A DNA stretch of 64,000 nt from Flavobacterium sp. LMO8 (GCF_009495755.1 NZ_WIBJ01000027.1:52811-116810); one strand, 5' to 3'; positions 36,151-44,927 are shown, counted from the first letter of the stretch. Notes: generated by a model from the sequence alone, not told the origin. Made by a program: numbers and translations.

Positions 36151-37536
36151 CTAAAGGAAACTTAAAACAAAAGTGGTGCTTTGGTGTAATTTGCTTTCTA
36201 CTGAGATTTCAAATTTTAGTAAATCACAAAGTCTTTTTACAATCGAAAGTCCTAAACCTGTGCCTTTAACTTCAGATTGATTTGTTACATCAGAGCGATA
36301 AAATGAATTGAATATTTTAGCTATATCAGTTGGAGCAATTCCAATTCCATTATTTGAAATTTTAAAGTTAATTTGATTGCCTTCATTGATTAAAATTATG
36401 GTTACAACCTCGTTATTATTTGAATATTTTAAAGCGTTTGAAATCAAGTTACTTATTATAATTGAAACCAAATAACTATCTGATTGAACATAAAAATCTT
36501 CTGAAAAATTTGTAATTACTTTGAGTTTTTTATGCTCTATTTTTTGAGAAAAACGCGTTAAATTATCTAAAATTATTGCGTTCAAATAAATGGTTTCGTT
36601 TTTAATATTTTGCTTTTGGTTTTCAAATCTTGCCAAAAGTAATAATTGATCTACCATATGATTCAAACGATCAACTTCTGATATACAAAAATTAATTTTT
36701 TCCTCATATTCTTCTTGGTTTCTTGGTTTTCTAATTAAAACTTCCATTGTCCCTTTCATTACAGCTAACGGCGTTCGTAATTCGTGTGAAGCATCAGAAG
36801 TAAATTGCTTTTCTCGCTCAATTGCATTTTCCACTCTATCTAAGAGATTGTTGATGTTTTGCGATAAAACATACAATTCGTCTTTGTTTACAGGAAGCGG
36901 AATACGTGTTTTTAAGTTGTCTTTTGTAATTTGACTTGAAGTATCAATAATTGTACTCACAGGTTTAATGCTTTTTCCTGCAAAAAATCTTGCTATTAAA
37001 AATAGTAGAAATAAAATTAAAGGATATGTAATTAATAAGATTTTTTTAAGAATTTTAACAATCTCAAAATCTTCTAAAGACATAGCAACAACCAAATAGC
37101 CAACAACTTTTTCTTTATTTATAATTGGAGTTTGAATTTGCCGAACCGGAATTCCGTTTAATTTAGTATCGGTAAATTTATCATTTTTAGTACTATCTAA
37201 TAACGAAATATCTGTATTTTTTAAATTTGGAGATTTGTCTATGAGTTGCTTATTTGTGTCATAAAACTCCACAAAAACAGGATTTACACTGATAGAATTG
37301 TGTTCGCGTGCTCTCCATTGATCTACCTGAATTAAATAGGTGTCGTTAGAATCGGTAGAAACATCGTCTAAATGTTTGTGTAATTCTTCGTGAATTTCTT
37401 CATTAACGTGTTGGTTTACACTATATTTTACAATATTAAAAATAGAAAGAAAAACAATTGCAATAAGTATTGAACTGCTCAAGATATAGTTGAAAGCAAT
37501 TCTGTTTTTAAATGAAAATGAAAAAAAATTAGTCAT
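36151..37536 (-). CDS. Sensor histidine kinase
   Basis: 461 residues. Membrane segments at about 13-35 and 165-186 flank a periplasmic sensor domain of about 130 residues. HAMP follows, then the HisKA box SDASHELRTPLAVMKG with phospho-accepting His251, N-box NLISNALKYS, and ATP-binding motifs NNGIGIA and GTGLGLSIV. It overlaps the response regulator gene by 8 bases. Position next to the CusA-type pump suggests that it senses periplasmic metal such as copper, similar to CusS; the signal is inferred. Confidence 0.92.
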   Translation of the reverse strand: MTNFFSFSFKNRIAFNYILSSSILIAIVFLSIFNIVKYSVNQHVNEEIHEELHKHLDDVSTDSNDTYLIQVDQWRAREHNSISVNPVFVEFYDTNKQLIDKSPNLKNTDISLLDSTKNDKFTDTKLNGIPVRQIQTPIINKEKVVGYLVVAMSLEDFEIVKILKKILLITYPLILFLLFLIARFFAGKSIKPVSTIIDTSSQITKDNLKTRIPLPVNKDELYVLSQNINNLLDRVENAIEREKQFTSDASHELRTPLAVMKGTMEVLIRKPRNQEEYEEKINFCISEVDRLNHMVDQLLLLARFENQKQNIKNETIYLNAIILDNLTRFSQKIEHKKLKVITNFSEDFYVQSDSYLVSIIISNLISNALKYSNNNEVVTIILINEGNQINFKISNNGIGIAPTDIAKIFNSFYRSDVTNQSEVKGTGLGLSIVKRLCDLLKFEISVESKLHQSTTFVLSFL

Positions 37537-38191
37537 TTGCTATATATCCAACTCCGCGGATTGTTTTTATCAAATCTTGGTCTTTTGTGAGATTTAACTT
37601 TTTTCGAATTGCATTCATAAAAACATCAATAACACCTGTATCGTATTCAAAATGAATGTCCCAAACATCTTCAATGATTTTATTTCTTGTACAAACGGTT
37701 CCTTTATTTTTTATTAAATATTCTAATAGTTCAAATTCGCGTTGTGTTAGAGAAATTTCGCTATTATCAACAAAAACCTGAAATTTCGATTTATCTAATG
37801 TAATATTTCCCAAAGTTAGTATTTTGGCATCATCTTTTGTTCTAAAATGAATTTTAATACGCTCTAAAAGTTCTTCAAACGAAAATGGTTTTTTGATATA
37901 ATCATTTGCACCAGCTTTTAAGCCTTCGATGGTTTCTTGAACCGTGTCTTTAGCCGTTAAAAAAATAATAGGCAAATTTGTTTTTTCATTTCGAATGTTT
38001 TTGCATACTTCAATTCCTTGCATTTTTGGCAACATCCAATCTAACAAGATTAAATCAACAGGCAATTCTATAGCTTTTTTTAAACCTTCTACACCATCAA
38101 AGGCTGTTGATATGGTATAATTTTCTTCTTCTAAACCTTGCTTTAGAAAATCTACTATACCTTTTTCGTCTTCAACAATTAGAATGTGCAT
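37529..38191 (-). CDS. OmpR-family response regulator
   Basis: 220 residues. The receiver domain has the acidic pair Glu7-Asp8, phosphorylation site Asp51 (LLDWMLPKM), Thr in FLTAKD and Lys in IKKPF. The C-terminal winged helix (about 125-220) contains LTQREFELLEYLIKN and the IRGVGY end typical of OmpR/PhoB. It is 9 bases downstream of the DUF3570 gene and overlaps the kinase gene. It probably controls the efflux operon through the direct repeats at 36128. Confidence 0.93.
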   Translation of the reverse strand: MHILIVEDEKGIVDFLKQGLEEENYTISTAFDGVEGLKKAIELPVDLILLDWMLPKMQGIEVCKNIRNEKTNLPIIFLTAKDTVQETIEGLKAGANDYIKKPFSFEELLERIKIHFRTKDDAKILTLGNITLDKSKFQVFVDNSEISLTQREFELLEYLIKNKGTVCTRNKIIEDVWDIHFEYDTGVIDVFMNAIRKKLNLTKDQDLIKTIRGVGYIAND

Positions 38192-38200
38192 AATAACAAA

Positions 38201-39640
38201 TTATTGTTGAACAAATTTAATTCCGAAAGTAATAATGTTAGCATTTAAACCGTCATTTCTATCGTAATGATTAAATCGTAAATCCATATTTTTTAATCCA
38301 AATTTCCAAATTTTTGCATTAGTAAAAATATCGGTATAGTTTATGCCAAAACCATATTGATGTGCATCAAAAGTAGACAAATCGTAATCTGATGTATAGA
38401 ATTTTTCAGTTGATAAGTGTGTTTCAAATGGAGCAAAATATTTTGATTTTTCTTGCGTATAATATCTGTAAGAAGGAAAAACGGTGAACTTTTCAGATAA
38501 TTTAAAAGGTAATTCTATACTTGCTGTATTTGAAGTAATTCCCCAATCATCCCAATAGTATCTAAAATATGTTCTTACTGTTAATCGTTCATTCAAATAA
38601 TAATTTAAACGCGCTCCAACAGGAATTTTAAAACGAGTATTTGGTAAACGCTCAATATCATCTGCTAATTGATAAACGCCTTCATTTTGAGTAGTTTCAT
38701 AAACTGGAATATATTGAGCTTGTCCTATGTAGTAATTTGCTTTATCTGCAAAATATACTCTGTGATAAGGTGTTGATAACATTCCTTCTTGGTGTAGGAT
38801 ATCAAAAAATAATGAGAATTGCATTTTCTTAGTTGCTACTTGTGAAAAAACAAAAGAAGCAGCATATGAATTTCTATTAGTGGAGTTCCAAGTTGTAAAA
38901 TCAGATGGTAAATAAGCTGTTGAAGCATTTCCATTTTGATCTAAAATTGTTACTCCGCTAAAAAAACCATTATTTTGAAACGTATTGCCATATTTTGCAT
39001 ATTCATGTAATTCAGTTGCATAAATTGGTCGCCATTGATCCAAATATACATTTCCTTTTACCGAAATTTCAGAATTCTTGTTATTAAATAATTTGCTTAT
39101 TCCTCCACCAAAACCAATAGATGTGTAATCATATTCATTTGAAAAAGCAACATCTGCATTCCAAATAAAATTACGGTCATCACTACTATGGCTATAATTT
39201 ACAACTACAGCCGTTAAAGCATCTTGAGCAGAAGCTCCAGATGATGCTTGCCAAGGTGTTCCATAAGGACCGTCGAATGGTGCTCTTCTGTCATCGTCAT
39301 CATCATCGTCTCCACCAGAAGCACCAGAAGAATTAAAAGGATTAATGTTACTTGAAGATGCAGAAGTATATGCTGAAATTCCTAAATCTACAGTTAATAC
39401 ATCATCATCATTAAGAGGAATAGCAACAACTATATTAGATGCTAAATCTGTTAATTTTTCTGAACCCATACCTCCAGAAACAGAAGAATGTACTCCATCT
39501 TGTTTATAGTAACTCGCTAAAAAATCTACTTCGATAGATTCCAAAACACGTTTTTTGTAAGTTACATCAGTAGAATCTTTCTCTTGAGAAAAACCTATTG
39601 TAGTTGTAAAAAACAAAATTATTAAGCTTATTTTTTTCAT
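38201..39640 (-). CDS. DUF3570 outer-membrane protein
   Basis: 479 residues. A signal peptide (to about residue 19) is followed by a beta-rich protein with alternating aromatic residues, consistent with an outer-membrane barrel; DUF3570 spans most of it. An odd insert at 101-141 contains SSGASGG (104-110), seven Asp in a row (111-117) and SSGASAQDA (133-141). The two SGAS motifs resemble flavinylation sites modified by ApbE (pattern S/T-G-A-S/T), and ApbE is encoded two genes upstream. The Asp run may bind metal ions. It lies between DUF4266 and the response regulator genes with gaps of 12 and 9 bases. The function is not known. Confidence 0.78.
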   Translation of the reverse strand: MKKISLIILFFTTTIGFSQEKDSTDVTYKKRVLESIEVDFLASYYKQDGVHSSVSGGMGSEKLTDLASNIVVAIPLNDDDVLTVDLGISAYTSASSSNINPFNSSGASGGDDDDDDDRRAPFDGPYGTPWQASSGASAQDALTAVVVNYSHSSDDRNFIWNADVAFSNEYDYTSIGFGGGISKLFNNKNSEISVKGNVYLDQWRPIYATELHEYAKYGNTFQNNGFFSGVTILDQNGNASTAYLPSDFTTWNSTNRNSYAASFVFSQVATKKMQFSLFFDILHQEGMLSTPYHRVYFADKANYYIGQAQYIPVYETTQNEGVYQLADDIERLPNTRFKIPVGARLNYYLNERLTVRTYFRYYWDDWGITSNTASIELPFKLSEKFTVFPSYRYYTQEKSKYFAPFETHLSTEKFYTSDYDLSTFDAHQYGFGINYTDIFTNAKIWKFGLKNMDLRFNHYDRNDGLNANIITFGIKFVQQ

Positions 39641-39652
39641 AAAATTAATTTC

Positions 39653-39862
39653 CTAATTACAACCACAACCTCCACCTGTTTTTCCTCCATTTGCTCCAGA
39701 AGCAGCTTCTCTATATACTTGAAATGTAGTTTCATAGCGTTCAGAACTTCTCGCTGAAAGTTTCATTTCAGGATCGTTGATATATTGTTTGTCGTATTCT
39801 TTTACGGTGTTGCATGAAATAGCTGAAAAAACAACTATTAATACTAAAATTATTTTTTTCAT
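39653..39862 (-). CDS. DUF4266 small lipoprotein with Cys-rich tail
   Basis: 69 residues. Lipoprotein signal with lipobox SAISC (Cys17). The mature part is about 53 residues and ends in REAASGANGGKTGGGCGCN, with Cys66 and Cys68. YINDPEMKLSARSSERYETTFQVYREAA is the DUF4266 core. The SGAN motif (55-58) resembles the SGAS motifs in the DUF3570 partner and the ApbE target pattern, though Asn replaces the Thr/Ser that normally receives FMN. The C-x-C tail could bind metal or be redox active with the thioredoxin. It begins one base after the ApbE stop. Confidence 0.75.
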   Translation of the reverse strand: MKKIILVLIVVFSAISCNTVKEYDKQYINDPEMKLSARSSERYETTFQVYREAASGANGGKTGGGCGCN

Positions 39863-40846
39863 TTACTGATATTTTTTAATGTCTATATTTTTTGAAACGT
39901 GAATTTTACCTTTATCATCAACAATAATGCAACCTATTCCGTTTAATTGATTGATTAAATCTAAACCTACTTCTACTCCTAAAACAAAAATTCCGGTGGC
40001 TAAAGCATCTGCTAATTCGGTTTGTTTTGCAAAAACGGAAACACTAACAATTCCGCTTGCAGGATAACCCGTTCTTGGATCGATAATATGTGAATATCGT
40101 TTTCCGTTGAACGTAACAAACTTTTCATAACTTCCTGAGGTTTCGACTGCACTATCATCTAATGGAAATGTAGCAAACACTTTGTTTTTATTCATTGGGT
40201 TAATAATTCCAACAGTCCAAGATTCACCATTAGGCTGTTTTCCCCAAGTATTGATGTCGCCAGAAACGTTGACTATTCCACTTTTACAATCTTTTTCTTG
40301 CAATAAAACTTTGATTTTATCTGCAATATATCCTTGACCAATTCCACCAAGTCCCAATTTCATTCCTTTGTCCTTAAGGAAAATTGTAGTGTCTTTTGGA
40401 TTTAGAATGATGTTTTGATAACCCACTCTTTCGACTGATTTTTTAATAGCTTCTGGACTTGGCATTGTTGTCATACTTCCATCAAATTTCCAAATTTTAT
40501 CCATAGAAGCATAGCTAATATCAAATGCTCCAGAAGTTAATTTTGAAATTTTTGTTGCTCTTTCAACCAAATCATACACTTCTTTATCCACTTTAACTGG
40601 TGTAATTCCAGCATTTTGATTCACTTTTGAAATTTGAGTCGTTGGAATCCAATCCGAAATTAGATTTTCAATTCGTTTTACTTCGTTCAAAGCCAAATCA
40701 GTGTATTGATTTCCCTGAATTGAATCTGTAGCAACAATCGTAATTTCAAACGGACTTCCTAACAAATTTTGTTTTTTCTTGAAAATTTGTTGCCCGAATG
40801 AATTACTTATTGATAAAGTGAATAAAAAAATTATTATTGATTTCAT
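39863..40846 (-). CDS. apbE: FAD:protein FMN transferase
   Basis: 327 residues with a signal peptide (ending near NSFGQ), so it acts outside the cytoplasm. ApbE transfers FMN from FAD onto Ser/Thr of target proteins. Conserved blocks are GSPFEITIVATD near residue 31, LGGIGQGYIADKI, IVNVSGDINTWG and the metal-binding YSHIIDPRTGYPA. It overlaps the thioredoxin gene by 4 bases and abuts DUF4266. No Nqr or Rnf genes are in the window, so the local DUF4266 or DUF3570 proteins are the natural candidate substrates. Confidence 0.9.
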   Translation of the reverse strand: MKSIIIFLFTLSISNSFGQQIFKKKQNLLGSPFEITIVATDSIQGNQYTDLALNEVKRIENLISDWIPTTQISKVNQNAGITPVKVDKEVYDLVERATKISKLTSGAFDISYASMDKIWKFDGSMTTMPSPEAIKKSVERVGYQNIILNPKDTTIFLKDKGMKLGLGGIGQGYIADKIKVLLQEKDCKSGIVNVSGDINTWGKQPNGESWTVGIINPMNKNKVFATFPLDDSAVETSGSYEKFVTFNGKRYSHIIDPRTGYPASGIVSVSVFAKQTELADALATGIFVLGVEVGLDLINQLNGIGCIIVDDKGKIHVSKNIDIKKYQ

Positions 40847-41280
40847 TTTTTCTCTAAAGCGTGAATCATTTTAATGTATTCTTCAGGAGAAACGTTCTTG
40901 AACCCCATTTTCCCTAATACTTTCCCGTTTTTATCCAAAACAACAACCAATGGAAAACTGCCTTCAAGATTATATTTTTCGGCTAATTTTCTGTTATGTT
41001 CTGTTTGTTCTTTTGGTAATTCGTTAGCTTTTTTTCTTGGAAAATTAGCTTTTACTAAAACCCATTGTTCTTTTGCTTCGTTTTTAAATGCTTCTGATTG
41101 CCAAATATTTTTATCTAATTTGATACAAGGCGCACACCAATCTGAGCCAGAAAAAACAATAATTACATTTTTATCTTGTTCAGAAGCCATTTTTTTTGCT
41201 TCTTCAAAATTGGTTTGCCAGTCTTGAGAAATAGCAAAATTTGTTATTGCTAAAGCAAAAAATAGAAATAATTTTTTCAT
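40843..41280 (-). CDS. Exported thioredoxin-fold protein
   Basis: 145 residues. A signal peptide (to about residue 19) is followed by a thioredoxin fold with the active site WCAPC (Cys49, Cys52) and the cis-proline region near FPLVVV. It resembles DUF255/thioredoxin_7-type proteins. It would be a periplasmic disulphide oxidoreductase. It is the first gene of the operon with apbE, DUF4266 and DUF3570, and may reduce the two tail cysteines of the DUF4266 lipoprotein. A TAnnTTTG box lies at 41298. Confidence 0.82.
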   Translation of the reverse strand: MKKLFLFFALAITNFAISQDWQTNFEEAKKMASEQDKNVIIVFSGSDWCAPCIKLDKNIWQSEAFKNEAKEQWVLVKANFPRKKANELPKEQTEHNRKLAEKYNLEGSFPLVVVLDKNGKVLGKMGFKNVSPEEYIKMIHALEKK

Positions 41281-41297
41281 TTGAATTTAATTTACAT

Positions 41298-41305
41298 CAA
41301 ATGTA
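41298..41305 (-). promoter_or_regulatory. -7 box for the thioredoxin-apbE operon
   Basis: Minus-strand TACATTTG fits TAnnTTTG about 18 bases before the start codon. No clear TTTG element is visible 19-21 bases farther upstream, so control by an activator is possible. Confidence 0.4.
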
Positions 41306-41360
41306 ACGAGAAATAAGGTTGATTGGTATTTTAGTTATTATAAATTAAGCCAAAATTAAG

Positions 41361-43388
41361 TTACAGTAAACCATTGTATTTTCTTATGAACCATTCTGTA
41401 GCCAAAGTTATTATTGCTAAAATTAATAACCAAATCCAATCGATAAGTGGTGATTTTTTAATGCTTTCTTTTTGGGTTGGAATATAATTTTCGTTTTCAA
41501 GTAACGATTTGATTAGATTTTCTATTTGATTTGGATAAAAAACGGTTCCATCAGTATTTGAAGCCAATTGCTCTAATCGCGATTTATCTGGATTTACGAA
41601 TTGTTTTTCAATTTCAAAATCCAAGACTTCAAAACTTCCCGAAAAACTTGTATTTGATTGCTTTTCTGTTACTTTAAAAGAATAATTTCCTGCTTCTAAA
41701 CCATCTAAATTTACTTTATAGGAATTGGTAGCTTTTAGTAAATCGTATTTTTTAGACGCTTTTGTTTTAGAATTTACAACTTTAATTGTTAGTTGTGCTT
41801 TATCGTCAAATTCGTAGTTTTTATTGAAATATCCAGCTGTAATTTCAATGCTTTCGCCCGAATTATAAAAACTTTCATAAGTAACATTTAAATTCTTTTT
41901 TGAAGCATTTGTTACTAAAAACTGAATGATTTTATCGGTAAACAAATCAAAATCTTCAAAAGATTTTTTGTTTAAATTGTTTTCTAAACGCCATTTCCAG
42001 ATGTTTTCACCTAATAAATAAGCGTTTCTTTTACTACCATTTTCAGTAAAAGTCAATAACGGATTTTGCAATTGCACATTTCGAATTCGTGCCGAAAGTA
42101 GCGTATTTACATTGCTTTTTGCAACAATAGTTCCAAATTTATGTTCTAAAGGTGGAAAATTTTCAAAACCAATATTGGTTTGCGAAAACAAATTAAAATT
42201 TGAATCAAAAGTTGCCAAATAATCTTCCTTTTGCGCCGACATTTTAAATAATAAATCGTTTTGAACTTGATTTAAAAAGTTAAAATCAGTTGCAGTTCCA
42301 GTGATAATAAATGTATTGATTTGGGCAACTTTATTTTGCTCAAAAATAGCTTTAAAAGAAGTAATTGGTTGATATAAAATCAAAATATTATAATTCTGTA
42401 ATGACTTTACTTCCTCAGGTTTTAGGATTGAAACTTTACGTTGCTGATTGGTTTCAATACTTCGTTTTAAAGCTCCTAAATCTGGATGATTTATTGCAGA
42501 AATTAAAGCAATTTCACTACGTTGGTCAATTACTTCAACTGCAAAATTTTTGGTATTGTTAACCGTATTTTTCTCTTTTATGTTAGAAGAAATCACCGCT
42601 TTATATTTGGCAATTCCAACCTTGTCTGCATTTAATAAAACAGAAATAGACTGTGCTCTTTTATCTTTCGAAAAACTAACGGTTTGTTTATGAATCGTTT
42701 GATTTCCATTCTGAATAGCAAAAGTGGTTGAAATTGTTTGATTTCCATTGTATTGCAAAAATACTTCAACTGGAAATTTATTTTTTAAAAAAGCGTATTT
42801 GTTAACGTTGATCTGATTGATTTTTAAATCAAAAACAGTTGTCGTATCTCCTAAAATAACAGGCAAAACACTTGTGTTTTCTTGAAAACTAAATACATAA
42901 TCATTCCCCATGGTTTGATTTCCATCGGTAAACAAAACCACTGGATAATTGGTGTTTCTATATAATTGCTTTAAGTTTTTGGCAACACCATCAATATGCG
43001 ATTGATTTCCTTTAAAATCTAATTGTTCTAATGATTGAAATTCGTCATCAAATGAAAACAATTGCACATCATATTTCTCATTAATAGCCTTATTGTCAGC
43101 TATTTTTTGATATAATTCTGACGCTTCATTTTTTGCATTTAATTCGGAAATTGATTTAGAATTGTCAATAACAATTGGCAAAGGAGTTTTCTTGGTTTCT
43201 GTAATTTTTCGACTGATAATGGGATTAATCAATAATAGAAAGATAGAAAACAGACTAACAAAACGCAAAAAAGCCAAAAACCAGTACAATTTTGACTGAT
43301 TTTTGACTTTATACAAATAGTGATAAAACGACAATCCAGCAGCAATTAGTACTGATATGATAAGAAGTAAAATTGTGATTGTTGTCAT
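41361..43388 (-). CDS. Membrane protein with von Willebrand-like domain
   Basis: 675 residues. Two N-terminal membrane segments (about 4-24 and 37-56) and one near the C-terminus (about 648-668). Just after the second segment, VIDNSKSIS (Asp75, Ser77, Ser79) is the MIDAS metal-binding motif of a von Willebrand A domain, with VVLFTDGNQTMG completing it. The rest is a large beta-rich periplasmic part. The layout is like BatA/BatB-type or DUF4159-type membrane proteins of Bacteroidota. It may act in envelope protein assembly; the exact role is unknown. A 27-bp inverted repeat lies upstream, between it and fabG. Confidence 0.7.
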   Translation of the reverse strand: MTTITILLLIISVLIAAGLSFYHYLYKVKNQSKLYWFLAFLRFVSLFSIFLLLINPIISRKITETKKTPLPIVIDNSKSISELNAKNEASELYQKIADNKAINEKYDVQLFSFDDEFQSLEQLDFKGNQSHIDGVAKNLKQLYRNTNYPVVLFTDGNQTMGNDYVFSFQENTSVLPVILGDTTTVFDLKINQINVNKYAFLKNKFPVEVFLQYNGNQTISTTFAIQNGNQTIHKQTVSFSKDKRAQSISVLLNADKVGIAKYKAVISSNIKEKNTVNNTKNFAVEVIDQRSEIALISAINHPDLGALKRSIETNQQRKVSILKPEEVKSLQNYNILILYQPITSFKAIFEQNKVAQINTFIITGTATDFNFLNQVQNDLLFKMSAQKEDYLATFDSNFNLFSQTNIGFENFPPLEHKFGTIVAKSNVNTLLSARIRNVQLQNPLLTFTENGSKRNAYLLGENIWKWRLENNLNKKSFEDFDLFTDKIIQFLVTNASKKNLNVTYESFYNSGESIEITAGYFNKNYEFDDKAQLTIKVVNSKTKASKKYDLLKATNSYKVNLDGLEAGNYSFKVTEKQSNTSFSGSFEVLDFEIEKQFVNPDKSRLEQLASNTDGTVFYPNQIENLIKSLLENENYIPTQKESIKKSPLIDWIWLLILAIITLATEWFIRKYNGLL

Positions 43389-43390
43389 TT

Positions 43391-43457
43391 TAATTAGTGA
43401 TTAGTGAATAGTAATTAGTGAATAGCCATCTAATTACTATTCACTAATCACTAATTA
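43391..43457. repeat. Perfect 27-bp inverted repeat
   Basis: Positions 43391-43417 and 43431-43457 are exact inverted copies, separated by 13 bases. Each arm is built from TTAGTGA and TAGTAATTA words. It could form a cruciform in DNA or a very stable RNA hairpin between fabG and the downstream gene on the minus strand; no T-run follows on that strand. Confidence 0.85.
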
Positions 43458-43460
43458 CTC

Positions 43461-44207
43461 TTAAGTAAGCATTCCCCCATCAACATTAATAACTTGTCCA
43501 GTTACATAAGCACTCATGTCAGAAGCTAAGAACACACACACATTTGCAATATCTTCAGGAGTTCCACCTCTTTTTAACGGAATAGATTCTCTCCAACCTT
43601 TAACCGTATCTTCGTTTAATTTTGCTGTCATTTCAGTTTCAATAAAACCTGGAGCAATAGCGTTAGAACGAATGTTTCTAGAACCTAATTCTAATGCGAT
43701 AGATTTAGTAAAACCAATCATACCTGCTTTTGAAGCCGCATAATTAGCTTGGCCAGCATTACCTTTTACTCCTACTACACTACTCATATTAATGATAGAA
43801 CCTTTACGGTTTTTCAGCATAATTTTCTGTACTGCTTTAGTCATGTTAAATACTGACTTTAAGTTGATTTCAATAACCGCATCAAAATCTTCCTCACTCA
43901 TTCTCATTAACAAGTTGTCTTTTGTAACACCTGCATTATTAATTAAGATATCAATAGTACCAAAATCGGTAATAACATCATCAATTAATTTTTGAGCTTC
44001 GTTAAAATCAGCAGCGTTTGATTTATAACCTTTAGCTTTAACACCTAAAGCATTTAATTCGTTTTCTAAAGCTGTCGCTGATTCTACAGACGAACTGTAT
44101 GTAAATGCAACATTAGCACCTTGCTGAGCAAAAACTTCAGCAATACCTTTACCAATACCTCTACTGGCACCTGTTATAATAGCAACTTTACCTTCTAATA
44201 GTTTCAT
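43461..44207 (-). CDS. fabG: 3-oxoacyl-ACP reductase
   Basis: 248 residues, a classical short-chain dehydrogenase. GASRGIGKG at 14-22 binds NADPH, NNAG is present near residue 89, and the catalytic Ser-Tyr-Lys are in INMSSVVG and NYAASKAG. The C-terminal VTGQVINVDGGM is typical of FabG. It reduces 3-oxoacyl-ACP in fatty acid synthesis. It is not next to other fab genes here, so another SDR role is possible, but overall similarity favours FabG. A TAnnTTTG box lies 40 bases upstream. Confidence 0.9.
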   Translation of the reverse strand: MKLLEGKVAIITGASRGIGKGIAEVFAQQGANVAFTYSSSVESATALENELNALGVKAKGYKSNAADFNEAQKLIDDVITDFGTIDILINNAGVTKDNLLMRMSEEDFDAVIEINLKSVFNMTKAVQKIMLKNRKGSIINMSSVVGVKGNAGQANYAASKAGMIGFTKSIALELGSRNIRSNAIAPGFIETEMTAKLNEDTVKGWRESIPLKRGGTPEDIANVCVFLASDMSAYVTGQVINVDGGMLT

Positions 44208-44246
44208 AATAAATTTATATACGTTTGGTTTGTTTCAATTAAAGTT

Positions 44247-44254
44247 CAAATATA
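44247..44254 (-). promoter_or_regulatory. -7 box for fabG
   Basis: Minus-strand TATATTTG about 40 bases before the fabG start fits TAnnTTTG; no clear upstream TTTG element is seen. Confidence 0.45.
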
Positions 44255-44306
44255 GGAATATTTTAATCTTTTAAAAAAAGTAAGTTTTAGATTAAACCTT
44301 TTTTAT

Positions 44307-44314
44307 TAGTTTTG
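44307..44314 (+). promoter_or_regulatory. -7 box for the sigma factor gene
   Basis: TAGTTTTG fits TAnnTTTG 24 bases before the start codon, so the sigma gene may be read by the housekeeping polymerase. The overlapping TGGTCTA resembles the -10 element of the downstream regulon, but the CAAGAA element is absent. Confidence 0.4.
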
Positions 44315-44337
44315 GTCTAAAGTACAATGCATAATTA

Positions 44338-44886
44338 ATGACGCAAATAAAACGTAATTTTAATTCGGTTTACAACGAGTACCATCTTTTGGTATATAAC
44401 GTTGCGCTTAATTATGCACAAAACATTGAAGATGCTGAAGAAATTTCGCAAGATGTCTTTTTAAAAGTAAACGAATCGTTATCTGATTTTAAAGAAAATT
44501 CCTCTATTAAAACATGGTTATACCGAATTACAATTAATCAATCTTTAGATTTTATTAAAAAGAAAAACAGTAAAAAGAGATTTTTTATCTTTGGGAAAAA
44601 GAGTCAGAATGAGTTTGAATTAACAAATGTTTCTAATTTTGAACATCCCGGAATACTCCTAGAACAACAAGAAGATGCAAAAGTTTTATTTTTAGTGATT
44701 AATACTTTGCCAGAAAATCAAAAAACAGCATTTATTCTTTCAAAAGTTGATGGATTGAGTAATCCTGAAGTTTCAGAAATTATGGAAATAAGTATCTCTG
44801 CAGTTGAATCTTTAATTTTTAGAGCAAAAAAAGAGTTAAAAGAAAAATTATCAAATAAATTTGAAGAATACCGCAAGAATAAATAA
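44338..44886 (+). CDS. ECF-type RNA polymerase sigma factor
   Basis: 182 residues. Sigma region 2 (about 10-75) contains DAEEISQDVFLKVNESLSDF and SIKTWLYRITINQSLDF, the promoter-melting part. Region 4 (about 115-170) has TLPENQKTAFILSKVDGLSNPEVSEIMEISISAVESLIFRAKKEL with the helix-turn-helix. It is a cytoplasmic alternative sigma factor. Four units downstream share a promoter not of the housekeeping type (CAAGA(A/G)-N13-TCGTCTA), which this sigma probably reads. One copy overlaps its own stop codon and drives the next gene, a candidate anti-sigma. Confidence 0.93.
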   Translation: MTQIKRNFNSVYNEYHLLVYNVALNYAQNIEDAEEISQDVFLKVNESLSDFKENSSIKTWLYRITINQSLDFIKKKNSKKRFFIFGKKSQNEFELTNVSNFEHPGILLEQQEDAKVLFLVINTLPENQKTAFILSKVDGLSNPEVSEIMEISISAVESLIFRAKKELKEKLSNKFEEYRKNK

Positions 44887-44899
44887 AAACTTTCGTCTA
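44874..44899 (+). promoter_or_regulatory. ECF-type promoter, copy 1
   Basis: CAAGAA at 44874-44879, 13 bases, TCGTCTA at 44893-44899. It overlaps the 3' end of the sigma gene and lies 28 bases before the start of the 44928 gene. Confidence 0.7.
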
Positions 44900-44927
44900 A
44901 AATAATAGAAGTAAAAACTCAATTACA

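Noticed and set aside
44294..44319. Autoregulated ECF promoter for the sigma gene
   Set aside because: TGGTCTA is close to the -10 element, but the position 13 bases upstream reads AAACCT rather than CAAGAA, so the match is incomplete.
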